DNA of 64,000 nucleotides from Pseudomonas frederiksbergensis (GTDB lineage: Bacteria; Pseudomonadota; Gammaproteobacteria; Pseudomonadales; Pseudomonadaceae). The stretch is from positions 124,001 through 188,000 of the forward strand of contig NZ_MOBM01000019.1 of the NCBI RefSeq assembly GCF_003732275.1, written 5' to 3'. The notes beneath the pieces are model-generated. The model saw only the letters and a list, made by a program, of their open reading frames with translations. It was not told the DNA's origin and searched no databases. The position numbers and the translations under genes are program-made. Below are positions 27,959 to 37,332 of the stretch, piece after piece. Each line of letters starts with the position of its first letter. Positions within the stretch are counted from its first letter, which is position 1.

Positions 27959-28022
27959 ATCGCGAGCAGGCTCGCTCCCACAAGGACAGCGCAATACTTG
28001 TGGGAGCGAGCCTGCTCGCGAT
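27959..28022. repeat. REP pair, GTGGGAGC type
   Basis: A compact inverted REP pair, about 18 bp apart, after nadE. Confidence 0.9.
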
Positions 28023-28051
28023 GAACGATGACTCGGTCTATCGTCAGGCAC

Positions 28052-28082
28052 AAAAAAAGCGTCCCGAGCGGACGCTTTTTTT
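28052..28082. terminator. Bidirectional terminator between nadE and azurin
   Basis: A-rich arm, GCGTCC / GGACGC stem and T-run, giving a 13-bp symmetric stem that serves both convergent genes. Confidence 0.9.
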
Positions 28083-28097
28083 ATGCGCTTGATTCGA

Positions 28098-28544
28098 TTA
28101 CTTCAGAGTAACCGTACCTTTCATCATCGAGATGTGGCCCGGGAACGAGCAGAAGAAACCGTACTTTTCAGCAGCATTGAGCTTCGACACGTCGAAAGTC
28201 ACCGAGTCGGTTTCCTTCGCGCCGATGACTTTGGTGTGAGCGATGATGCGGGCATCACCTTCTTTCAGGTAGTTCTTGTCGATACCTGCCGCCAGGCCGT
28301 CGGTGGCGATCGGTTGCATGTCGGCTTCTTTGCTCAGCACCCAGTTATGACCCATGACGTTTTTTGGCAGGCTGCCGGAGTGGGTCAACTCAACGGTGAA
28401 GGTCTTGCAGCTTTTGTCGATTTCTATGGCCTTGGTGCTGAAGGACATCTGATCGGTGGAGTCGATGGTCGTCTTGCACTCGGCAGCCATCAATTGGCTG
28501 CTGGCCAGTGTCAGCAGGGATACCGCAACAAGTTTGGCAAACAT
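28098..28544 (-). CDS. azu: Azurin
   Basis: 148 residues: a 20-residue signal peptide ending LMA, then a 128-residue mature protein starting [10 protein letters not shown]. In mature numbering all type 1 copper ligands are in their classical places: Gly45 and His46 (MGHNW), Cys112 (FCSFPGH), His117, Met121. Azurin is a periplasmic electron carrier. The ATG at 28544 was chosen over an upstream in-frame start because the signal peptide starts there. The pncB-nadE-azu-LOG neighbourhood is conserved in Pseudomonas. Confidence 0.96.
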   Translation of the reverse strand: MFAKLVAVSLLTLASSQLMAAECKTTIDSTDQMSFSTKAIEIDKSCKTFTVELTHSGSLPKNVMGHNWVLSKEADMQPIATDGLAAGIDKNYLKEGDARIIAHTKVIGAKETDSVTFDVSKLNAAEKYGFFCSFPGHISMMKGTVTLK

Positions 28545-28616
28545 GGTGAATCTCCAAGGCAGGGTTAACAAAAGTGCTTATGGACAGAAGACTGCCTGAA
28601 ATCTTCGCAAGTTCCT

Positions 28617-28630
28617 ATGACCTGAATCAA
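28617..28630 (-). promoter_or_regulatory. Weak ANR/FNR-box-like site upstream of azurin
   Basis: On the minus strand TTGATTCAGGTCAT fits TTGAT-N4-ATCAA with two mismatches in the right half. It lies about 75-90 bp before the azurin start. Oxygen control of azurin by ANR is known in other pseudomonads. Confidence 0.35.
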
Positions 28631-28633
28631 AAA

Positions 28634-28643
28634 TTGTATACAA
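28634..28643. promoter_or_regulatory. Palindrome TTGTATACAA upstream of azurin
   Basis: Perfect 10-bp palindrome about 90 bp upstream of the azurin ATG. Words of this shape are typical operators of GntR-family repressors. No GntR gene is nearby. Confidence 0.4.
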
Positions 28644-28739
28644 CTTTCGGGCTATGACACTCATCGAAACAATCTACCAGCCAGACGTCTGGCACGGCCC
28701 TATCATCAGGGCCGTCATCTCTCATCCGGAGCGTCTGTC

Positions 28740-28829
28740 ATGTCCTTCAACAGTTTATTGAGCAGTTTGCTCGCCGCTTATGCCTGTGGCGCCAGCGGTA
28801 CCTACGAAACACCTGAACACGAGGTTTAA
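28740..28829 (+). CDS. Possible 29-residue small protein
   Basis: An ATG with CCGGAG 7-11 bp upstream opens a 29-codon frame (MSFNSLLSSLLAAYACGASG, then TYETPEHEV and TAA). It is weakly hydrophobic at the N-terminus with a charged tail and one cysteine. A GC-rich hairpin (ACGGCCCT / AGGGCCGT, about 28694-28715) lies just upstream. Whether it is translated is uncertain. Confidence 0.4.
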   Translation: MSFNSLLSSLLAAYACGASGTYETPEHEV

Positions 28830-28888
28830 CCCTTGGAACGAGGCAAGCCTGCCTTTACTCTGTGGCCCTGATGACCATGGAGTAAGGC

Positions 28889-29476
28889 ATGTCTTTAGCG
28901 TCCGTTTGTGTATTTTGCGGTGCCAGCGCTGGCACTGACCCGGCTTATCGTGAAGCGGCTGTCGCCCTGGGGCGAGCATTGGCCGAGCGCAAGCTGACTC
29001 TTGTCTATGGCGGCGGCGCCGTCGGGCTGATGGGGATCGTTGCCGATGCCGCGCTGGCGGCCGGCGGTGAAGTGATCGGGATCATCCCGCAGAGCCTCAA
29101 AGACAAGGAAATCGGCCACAGCGGCCTGACCCGCCTGGAAGTGGTCGACGGCATGCATGCGCGCAAGGCACGAATGGCCGAGCTCAGCGATGCCTTCATC
29201 GCTCTGCCCGGCGGCCTGGGCACACTGGAAGAGCTATTCGAAGTCTGGACCTGGGGCCAGCTCGGCTATCACGGAAAACCGCTGGGTTTGCTGGAAGTAA
29301 ACGGTTTCTACAGCAAGTTGACGTCTTTTCTTGATCATATCGTCGGCGAAGGCTTCGTTCGCGAAGCGCACCGTGACATGCTGCAAATGAGCGAATCGCC
29401 GCAAACCCTGCTCGATGCACTGGACGCCTGGCAACCCTCGGTACCGCCAAAATGGACCGAGCAAAAACCCAGCTAA
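28889..29476 (+). CDS. LOG-family nucleoside 5'-monophosphate phosphoribohydrolase
   Basis: 195 residues. [10 protein letters not shown] (about 40-49) and [16 protein letters not shown] (about 109-124) are the LOG nucleotide-binding and catalytic signatures. Enzymes of this family split the N-glycosidic bond of (cytokinin) nucleoside monophosphates, releasing the base; in bacteria they probably act on AMP or modified purine nucleotides. Proteins of this family were long misnamed lysine decarboxylases. Orthologous position to the gene beside azurin in P. aeruginosa. Confidence 0.9.
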   Translation: MSLASVCVFCGASAGTDPAYREAAVALGRALAERKLTLVYGGGAVGLMGIVADAALAAGGEVIGIIPQSLKDKEIGHSGLTRLEVVDGMHARKARMAELSDAFIALPGGLGTLEELFEVWTWGQLGYHGKPLGLLEVNGFYSKLTSFLDHIVGEGFVREAHRDMLQMSESPQTLLDALDAWQPSVPPKWTEQKPS

Positions 29477-29544
29477 CGGCTCGGCATCGATACAGGGCAG
29501 AATATGCGCCGCTCAACCTCACCTTCGACCCCAGAGGATCGCCC

Positions 29545-29733
29545 ATGGCTAAACCTAATTATTCCTTCGCCAAACGTCAGAGAGACTTGGCCAAGGAGCA
29601 GAAGAAAGAGGAAAAGCTTCAGCGCAAGAAAGCTACAGCTGAAGAAGAAGCAGCAGCACTGAACCCGGATACCGAAGGCGAAGTGGCTACAGACGAAACT
29701 GAAGCACCGAAAGATCAGGCGCCCGACGCCTGA
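29545..29733 (+). CDS. Small charged protein of unknown function
   Basis: 62 residues with AGAGGAT upstream of the ATG. The first 38 residues are strongly basic and helical (KRQRDLAKEQKKEEKLQRKK); the tail is acidic. No signal peptide. Looks like the small conserved pseudomonad protein found after the LOG gene, possibly nucleic-acid binding, but no function is established. Confidence 0.75.
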   Translation: MAKPNYSFAKRQRDLAKEQKKEEKLQRKKATAEEEAAALNPDTEGEVATDETEAPKDQAPDA

Positions 29734-29780
29734 GACCCTCAGGGCCCGATGATCTGATCAGGCCCACCGGATCTGTGTCC

Positions 29781-29807
29781 AGGGTCAGCAACGATGTTGC
29801 TGACCCT
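29781..29807. terminator. 12-bp perfect hairpin with 3-nt loop
   Basis: AGGGTCAGCAAC and GTTGCTGACCCT separated by GAT, about 50 bp after the small basic gene. No T-run; probable transcript end or stabilising structure. Confidence 0.45.
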
Positions 29808-29856
29808 CACAGGCCAATCTGAAAAGCCCCCTCCAGAACTGACTTGCACATCCCCA

Positions 29857-29945
29857 TGTGGGAGCGAGCCTGCTCGCGATGACGGCGGCACACTTAGCAA
29901 TTATTTGACTGATACACCGCTATCGCGAGCAGGCTCGCTCCCACA
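29857..29945. repeat. REP pair, GTGGGAGC type
   Basis: Two inverted REP copies between the convergent small basic gene and the transglutaminase gene. Confidence 0.9.
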
Positions 29946-29957
29946 ATTTGATCTCAG

Positions 29958-30848
29958 TTACTCCAATGGCATTACTGTGACCCGAACCTCGGGGTCGTGG
30001 CTGCCACCGCCCAGGATCACTCCACGCAACGGCGACACATCGGAAAAATCCCGGCCCCAGGCCAGGGTGATGTGCTCCAGCGCCGGTTGCACATTGTTGG
30101 TCGGGTCGAAATCCACCCAGCCCAGCACCGGACAAAACACTGACACCCAGGCATGAGACGCATCGGCGCCGATCAGCCGTGGCTGGCCCGGCGGGGGTTG
30201 GGTTAGCAGGTAGCCGCTGATATACCGCGCCGCTAATCCACGGGAGCGCACACAAGCGAGCATCAAGTGCGCAAAGTCCTGGCAAACCCCGCGCCGCCTC
30301 TCCAGCACTTCCACCAGCGGCGTTGCCACTTGGGTCGCTTCGGCGTCGAAGGTGAATTCGCTGAAGATCTTCTCCATCAACGCCTGAACCCCCAGCAGCA
30401 ATGGCCGGCCAGGAGGAAAGCAACTTTCGGAGAACTCGACGAAGTTGCGCTTCAAATGCACGTAAGGCGATTCGAACCGATAACGGCACGCTTCAAGTAT
30501 CTCGGATGACAGTGGCTGACTGCTGTAGGTCAGTGCGTTACAGGTCTCTTCCCAGGCCGGCGATTGATTGAAGTCAAACGATGGTCGGGCCAGCACTTCG
30601 ACCGTCAGGCTGGCGTTGACCAGCAACTCATCATGCGGTCGCTCGAATGCCAATCGGGTCAGCGGATTACCGAACACGTCCAGCTCATCCCGGCGCGAGG
30701 TCGGATCGGGGCTGATCTGCAATTGCTGATCGATGCAGCGCTGCCAAACGCAGGCCCGCGGCCACAGATGCGCCAATTGCTGGGCCAGGGATACCGGGCT
30801 GTCATAGTGATAATGGGTGTCGTGGAAAATCTGGTAATGGGCATTCAT
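29958..30848 (-). CDS. Transglutaminase-like cysteine peptidase/amidase, third gene of an ATP-grasp/alpha-E operon
   Basis: 296 residues. An N-terminal beta-sandwich region (YQIFHDTHYHYDSPVSLAQQ) precedes the papain-like transglutaminase core. The catalytic Cys is in RRRGVCQDFAHLML (about 187), His in GADASHAWVSVF (about 228), Asp in WVDFDPTNN. Such proteins cut or rearrange amide bonds. Its start overlaps the stop of the ATP-grasp/alpha-E gene (ATGA), so the products are translated together and probably act on one peptide or amide product (inference). Confidence 0.88.
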   Translation of the reverse strand: MNAHYQIFHDTHYHYDSPVSLAQQLAHLWPRACVWQRCIDQQLQISPDPTSRRDELDVFGNPLTRLAFERPHDELLVNASLTVEVLARPSFDFNQSPAWEETCNALTYSSQPLSSEILEACRYRFESPYVHLKRNFVEFSESCFPPGRPLLLGVQALMEKIFSEFTFDAEATQVATPLVEVLERRRGVCQDFAHLMLACVRSRGLAARYISGYLLTQPPPGQPRLIGADASHAWVSVFCPVLGWVDFDPTNNVQPALEHITLAWGRDFSDVSPLRGVILGGGSHDPEVRVTVMPLE

Positions 30849-33334
30849 CAGACGGACACCGTGCGCTGGCTGACATCATCGACATGGGCGAAATGGCGCA
30901 AGGCCAGGCGATCCGATACTTGGCCGCTGGTATCGGCGATCTCCTGCAACAGATCGGCCAGCCCCTCTATGGCGGCGCGAACACTGGCCTCGCCAAACAG
31001 TGAGTTTTCCAGGCAACCCAGATCGAAGCGCGCCAGCCGCTCCACCAACTGCGGCAGACCTGTTTCACGCGGCGCACCAAAGTCGTCGTTCAAGCGCTTC
31101 AGCGTGCGGGTCACCAGTTTCAACTGGAACAACACCGCGTGAGGGTTCTGCTCGTCGAGCAACAACAGGTCCAGTACCGGGATCAATTGCGCCACCGCCA
31201 GATACCGCGAGCGGTAGGTGATGCTGCTGTTGCCCAGCTCCAGCAGCCATTCCAGCCCGGCCTGATCGAAAGCCCCGGCGCCACGCAGAAACGCCGCCAG
31301 GCTGCCGCTGAGAAACTGCAGCCGCTCGATCCGTCGTCCGATCATCAGGAAACGCCAGCCTTCGTCCCGAGTCATGTCGTCGAGGGCAAAACCGGACAGC
31401 GCCGCCAGCGACATCACCAATCGGTTGAGGAAATCCAGCAACTCGCCGAAATCCGGTTCTTCGGTTTCCAGCTCCATGGCCTCGCGCTGCAATTCCACCA
31501 GCGCTTGCCAGTTCTCTCGCGAGAGCTTGCCGCGTACTTGCGACGCCGCCCACTGCAAGCGTTGCAGATTGGAGCGCAGGCTGAACGGCCAATCATCGCC
31601 GAGCAGCGCCGCCAGCAATCGCTCCGGCAACTCGCCCTCCTCCGGCAACAGATTCAGGCGTTCACCGAGATCGACTGCCGCCTCCAGGGCTTGCGGGTCA
31701 TCGCCATCGACATAGCGCGCGAGCATGATGCGCAGCAGCCGCGCGCTGTCATCGCAGCGCTCACAGTAACGGCCGAACCAGAACAGGTTCTCGACCACCC
31801 GCGATGGCAGATACGGATCGCGTCGCACCAGATCGTGAACGCCAATATTGCGCTGGGCTCTCCATTGTTCGCCGCTGGGCGGGCGATCGCCCAACACCCA
31901 AGTGTCCTTGCTGGCGCCGCCGCGCTGCATCGACACCACTTCGGCGTCGGCTTCGGCGGCAACCCGGGTCAGCCCGCCGGGCAGTACTCGATAGCCGTCC
32001 CGACTGGCCACCGCATACACGCGCATGCCAATGGCTCGCGGCTGCAACTGGCCACCTTCGGCCTGCCAGATCGGCGCTTGGGACAGCTGCGCCAATTCTT
32101 GCGCAACATAAGCGTAAGGCCGTGCCTGCATGCGCTCGGCCAGGACCTGGCGCTGTTTTTCACTCAAATCACGACCAAACACCGGCGCGAAGCTCTGCGA
32201 CGGAAATGCCGGTTTAATCAACAGCTCCGGCAGTTTTTCCAGGGCCTGGGCCAGCACCGGCGCTTCACCGCACCACCAGGTCGCTATCGACGGCAAAATC
32301 AGCTCTTCGCCGAACAGATACTGATTAATCTTCGGCAGGAAACCCAGCAATCCCGGCGACTCCAGCACGCCGCTGCCGAGGGCGTTGGCCACCAGCACCC
32401 GGCCCTGACGCACCGCTTCGAGCAGCCCCGGCACGCCGAGGGCCGAGTCGGTGCGCAGCTCCAGAGGGTCGCAGAAATCATCGTCGAGCCGACGCATGAT
32501 CGCGTGAACCCGACGCAGGCCGCTCAAGGTTTTCAGGTAGACCGTGGCATCCCGGACGGTCAGGTCGCCGCCCTCCACCAACGGATAACCGAGCTGGCGA
32601 GCCAGATACAGGTGTTCAAAATAGCTTTCGTTGAAACGCCCCGGCGTCAGCAGCACCACCAGGGGCGCTTCGTCATCGCTCGGCGCCTGACGGGCGAGCG
32701 TTTCCTGAAGGGTGCGGAAGAACCCGGCCAGGTGCTGCACCTTCAAATCGCGGTACAGCTCGGGAAAGGCCCGGGACACAATGGTGCGGTTTTCCAGCGC
32801 GTAACCGGCACCGGATGGTGCTTGCGTCCGGTCCGCCGTCACCCACCAGCGACCGTCAGGCGTGCGCGCCAGATCCACGGCGTACAGATGCAAAAAGGCC
32901 CCGTCGGGCGGCGAAATGCCCTGACACGGCCAGAGGAAATTGTTGTGACCGAACACCAGCTCAGCCGGCAGCAGGCCTTCGGCGATCAGGCGCTGAGGAC
33001 CGTACAAATCCGCCAGCACAGCATTGAGCAAGCGCGCCCGTTGAGCAATCCCGGCCGATAACTGTTCCCACTCATCGGCGGCAATCACATGGGGCAGCAG
33101 GTCCAGCTCCCATGGCCGGTCAGCGCCCTTGGGGTCGGCGTAGACGTTATAGGTCACGCCGTTTTCCTGGATCTGCCGGGTCAACAGCGCCTGACGCTGC
33201 ACCAGTTGCGCTGGCGTGCTGCGTTGCAATTGATCGAACAGTCGCTGCCAGTGCGGGCGCACGGCACCGCTGTCGTCGAGCAGTTCGTGATAAGTGCCCG
33301 CGGTCAGCGGGTAGCGGTCAAGCAGGTCAGGCAT
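30848..33334 (-). CDS. Circularly permuted ATP-grasp ligase fused to alpha-E domain
   Basis: 828 residues. The N-terminal ~480 residues are a circularly permuted ATP-grasp domain (LLTPGRFNESYFEHLYLARQ, VEGGDLTVRDATVYLKTL, RRLDDDFCDPLELR, KPAFPSQS, GLTRVA). The C-terminal ~300 residues are the all-helical alpha-E domain (SRVVENLFWFGRYCERCDDS...RYLAVAQLIPVLDLLL). The two parts are separate genes in many bacteria and are fused here. ATP-grasp ligases join a carboxylate to an amine or thiol using ATP. Middle gene of the operon. The ATG at 33334 was preferred over one 21 bp upstream. Confidence 0.88.
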   Translation of the reverse strand: MPDLLDRYPLTAGTYHELLDDSGAVRPHWQRLFDQLQRSTPAQLVQRQALLTRQIQENGVTYNVYADPKGADRPWELDLLPHVIAADEWEQLSAGIAQRARLLNAVLADLYGPQRLIAEGLLPAELVFGHNNFLWPCQGISPPDGAFLHLYAVDLARTPDGRWWVTADRTQAPSGAGYALENRTIVSRAFPELYRDLKVQHLAGFFRTLQETLARQAPSDDEAPLVVLLTPGRFNESYFEHLYLARQLGYPLVEGGDLTVRDATVYLKTLSGLRRVHAIMRRLDDDFCDPLELRTDSALGVPGLLEAVRQGRVLVANALGSGVLESPGLLGFLPKINQYLFGEELILPSIATWWCGEAPVLAQALEKLPELLIKPAFPSQSFAPVFGRDLSEKQRQVLAERMQARPYAYVAQELAQLSQAPIWQAEGGQLQPRAIGMRVYAVASRDGYRVLPGGLTRVAAEADAEVVSMQRGGASKDTWVLGDRPPSGEQWRAQRNIGVHDLVRRDPYLPSRVVENLFWFGRYCERCDDSARLLRIMLARYVDGDDPQALEAAVDLGERLNLLPEEGELPERLLAALLGDDWPFSLRSNLQRLQWAASQVRGKLSRENWQALVELQREAMELETEEPDFGELLDFLNRLVMSLAALSGFALDDMTRDEGWRFLMIGRRIERLQFLSGSLAAFLRGAGAFDQAGLEWLLELGNSSITYRSRYLAVAQLIPVLDLLLLDEQNPHAVLFQLKLVTRTLKRLNDDFGAPRETGLPQLVERLARFDLGCLENSLFGEASVRAAIEGLADLLQEIADTSGQVSDRLALRHFAHVDDVSQRTVSV

Positions 33335-33422
33335 GGAAAGCTCGGCAGACAGCAAAGAACGGTCAGACTAACGCAGGCTCATGACGCCCGGATATACGAA
33401 AAATCCGAGCGTCGCGTACGGT

Positions 33423-36400
33423 TTAGAAACGTCGCAAATCGAGAGTCATCGGTAGCTCGTCGTTAATTTCCAGATTCGGTATAGGAAGTTTCCCTGGCGT
33501 GTGTCCGAGACGGAAGAAACGCGCCATCCGCCGGCTTTCGGCCTCATTGGCGTTCACCGGCAGGCTGTCGTAGTTGCGCCCGCCCGGGTGGGCGACGTGG
33601 TACTGACAACCGCCCAGCGAACGCCCCATCCAGGTGTCGAGCACGTCGAACACCAGCGGCGCGTGGACCGGGATGGTCGGTTGCAGGCAGTTGGCCGGTT
33701 GCCAGGCGCGAAAGCGTACGCCGGCGACGAACTCACCGACCCGCCCTGTGGGTTGCAACGGCACCGGGATGCCGTTGCACGTCAGCAGATAACGCTGGGG
33801 CGGCAGGCCGCTGAGCTTGACCTGCAAACGCTCCAGCGACGAATCCACATAACGCACTGTGCCACCCGCCGCACCTTCCTCGCCGAGTACATGCCAAGGC
33901 TCCAGCGCCTGACGCAATTCCAGTTGGATGCCGCTGACGGCGTAGTCGCCGACCTTGGGAAAACGGAATTCCAGATGCGCCGCGAACCACTCGGCCCGCA
34001 CGGGGTAACCGGCGGCATTGAGGTCGACGATCACATCAGCGAAATCCTGCTCAATGAAGTGCGGCAACAGGAACCGGTCGTGTAGCTCTGTGCCCCAGCG
34101 TGCCAGTTTCGGCGGTGCATAAGGCTCGCGCCAGAACCGCGCCACCAACGCCCGCAGCAACAATTGCTGAGCCAGGCTCATTCGCGCGTGGGGCGGCATT
34201 TCAAAGGCCCGCAATTCCAGTAACCCGAGGCGCCCGGTGGCGCCGTCCGGCGAATACAGTTTGTCGATGCAAAACTCGGCGCGGTGGGTGTTGCCGGTCA
34301 CGTCGATCAGCAGATTGCGCAGCAGTCGATCCACCAGCCAAGGTGGGCACTCCTCGCCCGGCTTCGGCATCTGTGCGAAGGCGATTTCCAGTTCATACAA
34401 CGAATCGTTGCGCGCCTCATCCACCCGTGGCGCCTGGGACGTCGGGCCGATGAACAATCCGGAAAACAGGTAGGACAAGGATGGATGGTTATGCCAGTAG
34501 CTGATCAGGCTGCGCAGCAGATCGGGACGGCGCAGAAACGGTGAGTCAGCCGGGGTCGCGCCACCCAATACGAAATGGTTGCCGCCGCCGGTCCCGGTGT
34601 GCCGGCCGTCGATCATGAACTTCTCGGTGGTGAGTCGAGTCTGGCGCGCCTCTTCGTAAAGAAACTCGGTGCGCTCCACCAACTCATCCCAGGTGGCGGA
34701 CGGCTGGACGTTGACCTCGATCACCCCCGGATCCGGAGTAATGCGGAAGTTGCTCAGGCGCGGGTCACTCGGCGGTTCATAGCCTTCCAGCAACACCGGG
34801 CAATGCAGTTCCTCGGCGGTGGCTTCGATGGCGGCGACCAGTTCCAGATAGTCCTCGACCCGCTCCAATGGCGGCATGAACAAGTACAACCGGCCTTCTC
34901 GCGCTTCGGCGCAGAAGGCGGTGCGGGTCAGCCAGTCGGCGGACTCGTCGATCTTTGGCACGCGTTCATCAGCAACCGCAGGCTCGCCTTGGCTCTGAAG
35001 TTGTGCAGTGTCAGGCAGTGCAGGGAAATCCTGATTCGGGTCCACAGGGTGAATGAACGGGTACTCCGCCGCTTTCACCCAAGGCTGCGAACCGAGTGGT
35101 AAGCGATACCCCAGCGGCGAATCCCCCGGCACCAATCGGCAATGTTCTTCCCGCAGATACCAGCGACCGCTCTGCCATCGATCGCCCTTGGCGGTGCGCG
35201 CCAGCGGCAGGACCTGGCCAATCACCTTGTCCAGGCCCTGACTGAAGACTTTGCGCAGACGCGCACGCTCCAAAGGCTCTTCGAGACGAGAGTCTTCGGC
35301 GCTGACGTTCTGCGGCAAAGCGCCTTCGCGCCAGAGGTAATAGAAATTGTCTTCGTAGGCCGGGAACACAAAGCGTGTCGGAATTTTCAGGCGTTCGGCG
35401 ACACTTGCCAGAAAACGCCCGGCCAACTCGCCATCGGCGCCGTAGTCTTCCTGCTCATCGGCGATCAGCGCGCTGTTGTGCCAGATCGGCACGCCGTCGC
35501 GGCGCCAGTAGCAGTTCAGCGACCAGCGCGGCAGTTGCTCACCGGGGTACCACTTGCCCTGACCGAAATGCACCAGCCCCTTGGGCGCGTAATGCTTGCG
35601 CATGCGCTGGAACAGTTCGGCAGACAGTCGACGTTTGTCGGGCCCTAGCGCTGCGGTGTTCCATTCCGCGCCATCCGGGTCATCGATGGAAACGAACGTC
35701 GGCTCACCGCCCATGGTCAGGCGCACGTCGCCTTCGAGCAGGTCGGCATCGATCTGCCGGCCCAATGCCTGAATCGCCAGCCATTGGTCTTCGGTGTAGG
35801 GTTTCGTGACCCGCGGCGCTTCCCAAATCCGCTCGACCGACATCTCGTGGGTGAATTCGCACTCGCACGGTTCCACCAAGCCACTGATCGGTGCCGCAGA
35901 GGACGGATCGGGACTACACGCCAACGGAATGTGTCCTTCACCGGCGAACAGCCCTGAAGTCGCGTCCAGGCCGATCCAGCCGGCACCGGGCAAATAGACT
36001 TCGCACCAGGCGTGCAGGTCAGTGAAGTCCACTTCGGTACCCGAGGGGCCGTCGAGGCTTTTGACATCGGCGGTCAACTGAATCAGGTAACCGGACACGA
36101 AACGCGCCGCCAGGCCGAGGTTGCGCAGCAATTGCACCAGCAACCACGCCGAATCGCGGCAGGAGCCGGAAGCATGCTCGAGGGTGTGCTCCGGGGTCTG
36201 TACGCCTGGCTCCATGCGAATCAGGTAGCCGATGTCTTCGCTGAGGCGCTGGTTGAGCGCGACCAGGAAATCCACACTCGGTAGCGGCGTGCGATCGATG
36301 CCCTCCAGATAGGCCTTGAATTTCGGCGTCAGGGGCAAGGTTTCCAGGTACGGCGCCAGCTCTTTGCGCTCATCCGCGGCATAGGCGAAAGGGATCTTTT

Positions 36401-36698
36401 CGGCGTAGGGCTCGAGGAAGAAGTCGAACGGATTGAAGACCGCCATCTCCGCCAGCAAGTCGACCTCGATCCGCAGCTCATCGGTTTTCTCCGGGAACAC
36501 CAACCGCGCCAGGTAATTGCCCTGGGGATCCTGCTGCCAGTTGATGAAATGCTGCTCGGGCGAGACTTTCAGCGCATAGGACAGTATCCGCGTGCGGCTA
36601 TGGGCAGCCGGGCGCAGGCGAACGATCTGCGGACCGAGCTCGACGGCGCGGTCGTAGCGGTAATGCGTGACGTGGTGCAATGCGACATGAATCGACAC
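33423..36698 (-). CDS. Transglutaminase-DUF2126 fusion protein
   Basis: 1091 residues, the first gene of the operon. Residues 1-275 are a transglutaminase-like domain: Cys in EHASGSCRDSAWLLVQ (about 180), His in DFTDLHAWCEV (about 228), Asp in GWIGLDATSG. The remaining ~800 residues are DUF2126: LTMGGEPTFVS, GQGKWYPGEQLPRW, TGTGGGNHFVLGG, then TGNTHRAEFCIDKLY and LLELRAFEMPPH. These motifs resemble the glutamine-synthetase-like ligase fold. The protein could both form and cut amide bonds. No signal peptide, so cytoplasmic. Substrate unknown. Confidence 0.85.
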   Translation of the reverse strand: MSIHVALHHVTHYRYDRAVELGPQIVRLRPAAHSRTRILSYALKVSPEQHFINWQQDPQGNYLARLVFPEKTDELRIEVDLLAEMAVFNPFDFFLEPYAEKIPFAYAADERKELAPYLETLPLTPKFKAYLEGIDRTPLPSVDFLVALNQRLSEDIGYLIRMEPGVQTPEHTLEHASGSCRDSAWLLVQLLRNLGLAARFVSGYLIQLTADVKSLDGPSGTEVDFTDLHAWCEVYLPGAGWIGLDATSGLFAGEGHIPLACSPDPSSAAPISGLVEPCECEFTHEMSVERIWEAPRVTKPYTEDQWLAIQALGRQIDADLLEGDVRLTMGGEPTFVSIDDPDGAEWNTAALGPDKRRLSAELFQRMRKHYAPKGLVHFGQGKWYPGEQLPRWSLNCYWRRDGVPIWHNSALIADEQEDYGADGELAGRFLASVAERLKIPTRFVFPAYEDNFYYLWREGALPQNVSAEDSRLEEPLERARLRKVFSQGLDKVIGQVLPLARTAKGDRWQSGRWYLREEHCRLVPGDSPLGYRLPLGSQPWVKAAEYPFIHPVDPNQDFPALPDTAQLQSQGEPAVADERVPKIDESADWLTRTAFCAEAREGRLYLFMPPLERVEDYLELVAAIEATAEELHCPVLLEGYEPPSDPRLSNFRITPDPGVIEVNVQPSATWDELVERTEFLYEEARQTRLTTEKFMIDGRHTGTGGGNHFVLGGATPADSPFLRRPDLLRSLISYWHNHPSLSYLFSGLFIGPTSQAPRVDEARNDSLYELEIAFAQMPKPGEECPPWLVDRLLRNLLIDVTGNTHRAEFCIDKLYSPDGATGRLGLLELRAFEMPPHARMSLAQQLLLRALVARFWREPYAPPKLARWGTELHDRFLLPHFIEQDFADVIVDLNAAGYPVRAEWFAAHLEFRFPKVGDYAVSGIQLELRQALEPWHVLGEEGAAGGTVRYVDSSLERLQVKLSGLPPQRYLLTCNGIPVPLQPTGRVGEFVAGVRFRAWQPANCLQPTIPVHAPLVFDVLDTWMGRSLGGCQYHVAHPGGRNYDSLPVNANEAESRRMARFFRLGHTPGKLPIPNLEINDELPMTLDLRRF

Positions 36699-36873
36699 GG
36701 CGTGCCTCCTGCGAGCCTGGACGTTATCGAAAGCGGCGCAAGACTTATGCCATGCAGGCAGGTCGGACCCTTTCTTCCGTTACTCAAGGCAGTAGAGCAC
36801 TAAAAGCGCGCATTGCTCGCTTTCGTGCGCGAAGGAGCGCACATAAATGTGGCGGATCGATGGGCAAGTCGGA

Positions 36874-37332
36874 TCAACGTTGCGTGCGCGATGCCTTGGA
36901 AGCTTGCCTGATCAACTCGCGCTGGCGACGGATTTCAACCAGTTGGGTGCGCATTTCGCGATGGCGTTTACTGTTGAGTAGCAGTAGGCCTGATAGCGGA
37001 AACAACACGGCCAATACATAAATGACTTTATGCGGACGATCAACAATGGTCGGCAATACGCCCAGCAGGCATAAAACCAGCACCCCGACCAATCCCCATA
37101 CCCACTGCGGCCTGCCGCGCACCACCATGAAATTGCAATGCACCACGACCAATGTGACCGCCGCGCCCCCCACCACCGACCAGGTCGCTTGTTCGCCGAC
37201 TGAGGCCCCGGCGAAATAGAACGCCGCCATCAAGGGAATAGCACAGGCCAATGAGAACAGCGCCGCAAAAATGCCGCCAATAAAGGTCGGGAAATAATGC
37301 GCCAGAAAACGCGGCAGACTCAGGTCGTCCAT
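36874..37332 (-). CDS. Small membrane protein of unknown function, partner of the next gene upstream
   Basis: 152 residues with about four membrane helices (residues 12-40, 47-68, 75-95, 103-120) and a basic C-terminal tail rich in Arg/Lys (RQRELIRQASKASRTQR). I do not recognise the family. Its ATG overlaps the end of the 306-residue gene upstream, so the pair is translationally coupled. A small multi-helix membrane protein directly after a protein with glycine-rich hydrophobic segments is the layout seen for membrane-acting toxins and their immunity proteins; this is inference only. Confidence 0.75.
   Translation of the reverse strand: MDDLSLPRFLAHYFPTFIGGIFAALFSLACAIPLMAAFYFAGASVGEQATWSVVGGAAVTLVVVHCNFMVVRGRPQWVWGLVGVLVLCLLGVLPTIVDRPHKVIYVLAVLFPLSGLLLLNSKRHREMRTQLVEIRRQRELIRQASKASRTQR

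Noticed and set aside
31139..33061. 640-codon open frame on the plus strand opposite the ATP-grasp/alpha-E gene
   Set aside because: Mirror of a high-GC gene; Gln/Arg-rich composition without any domain.
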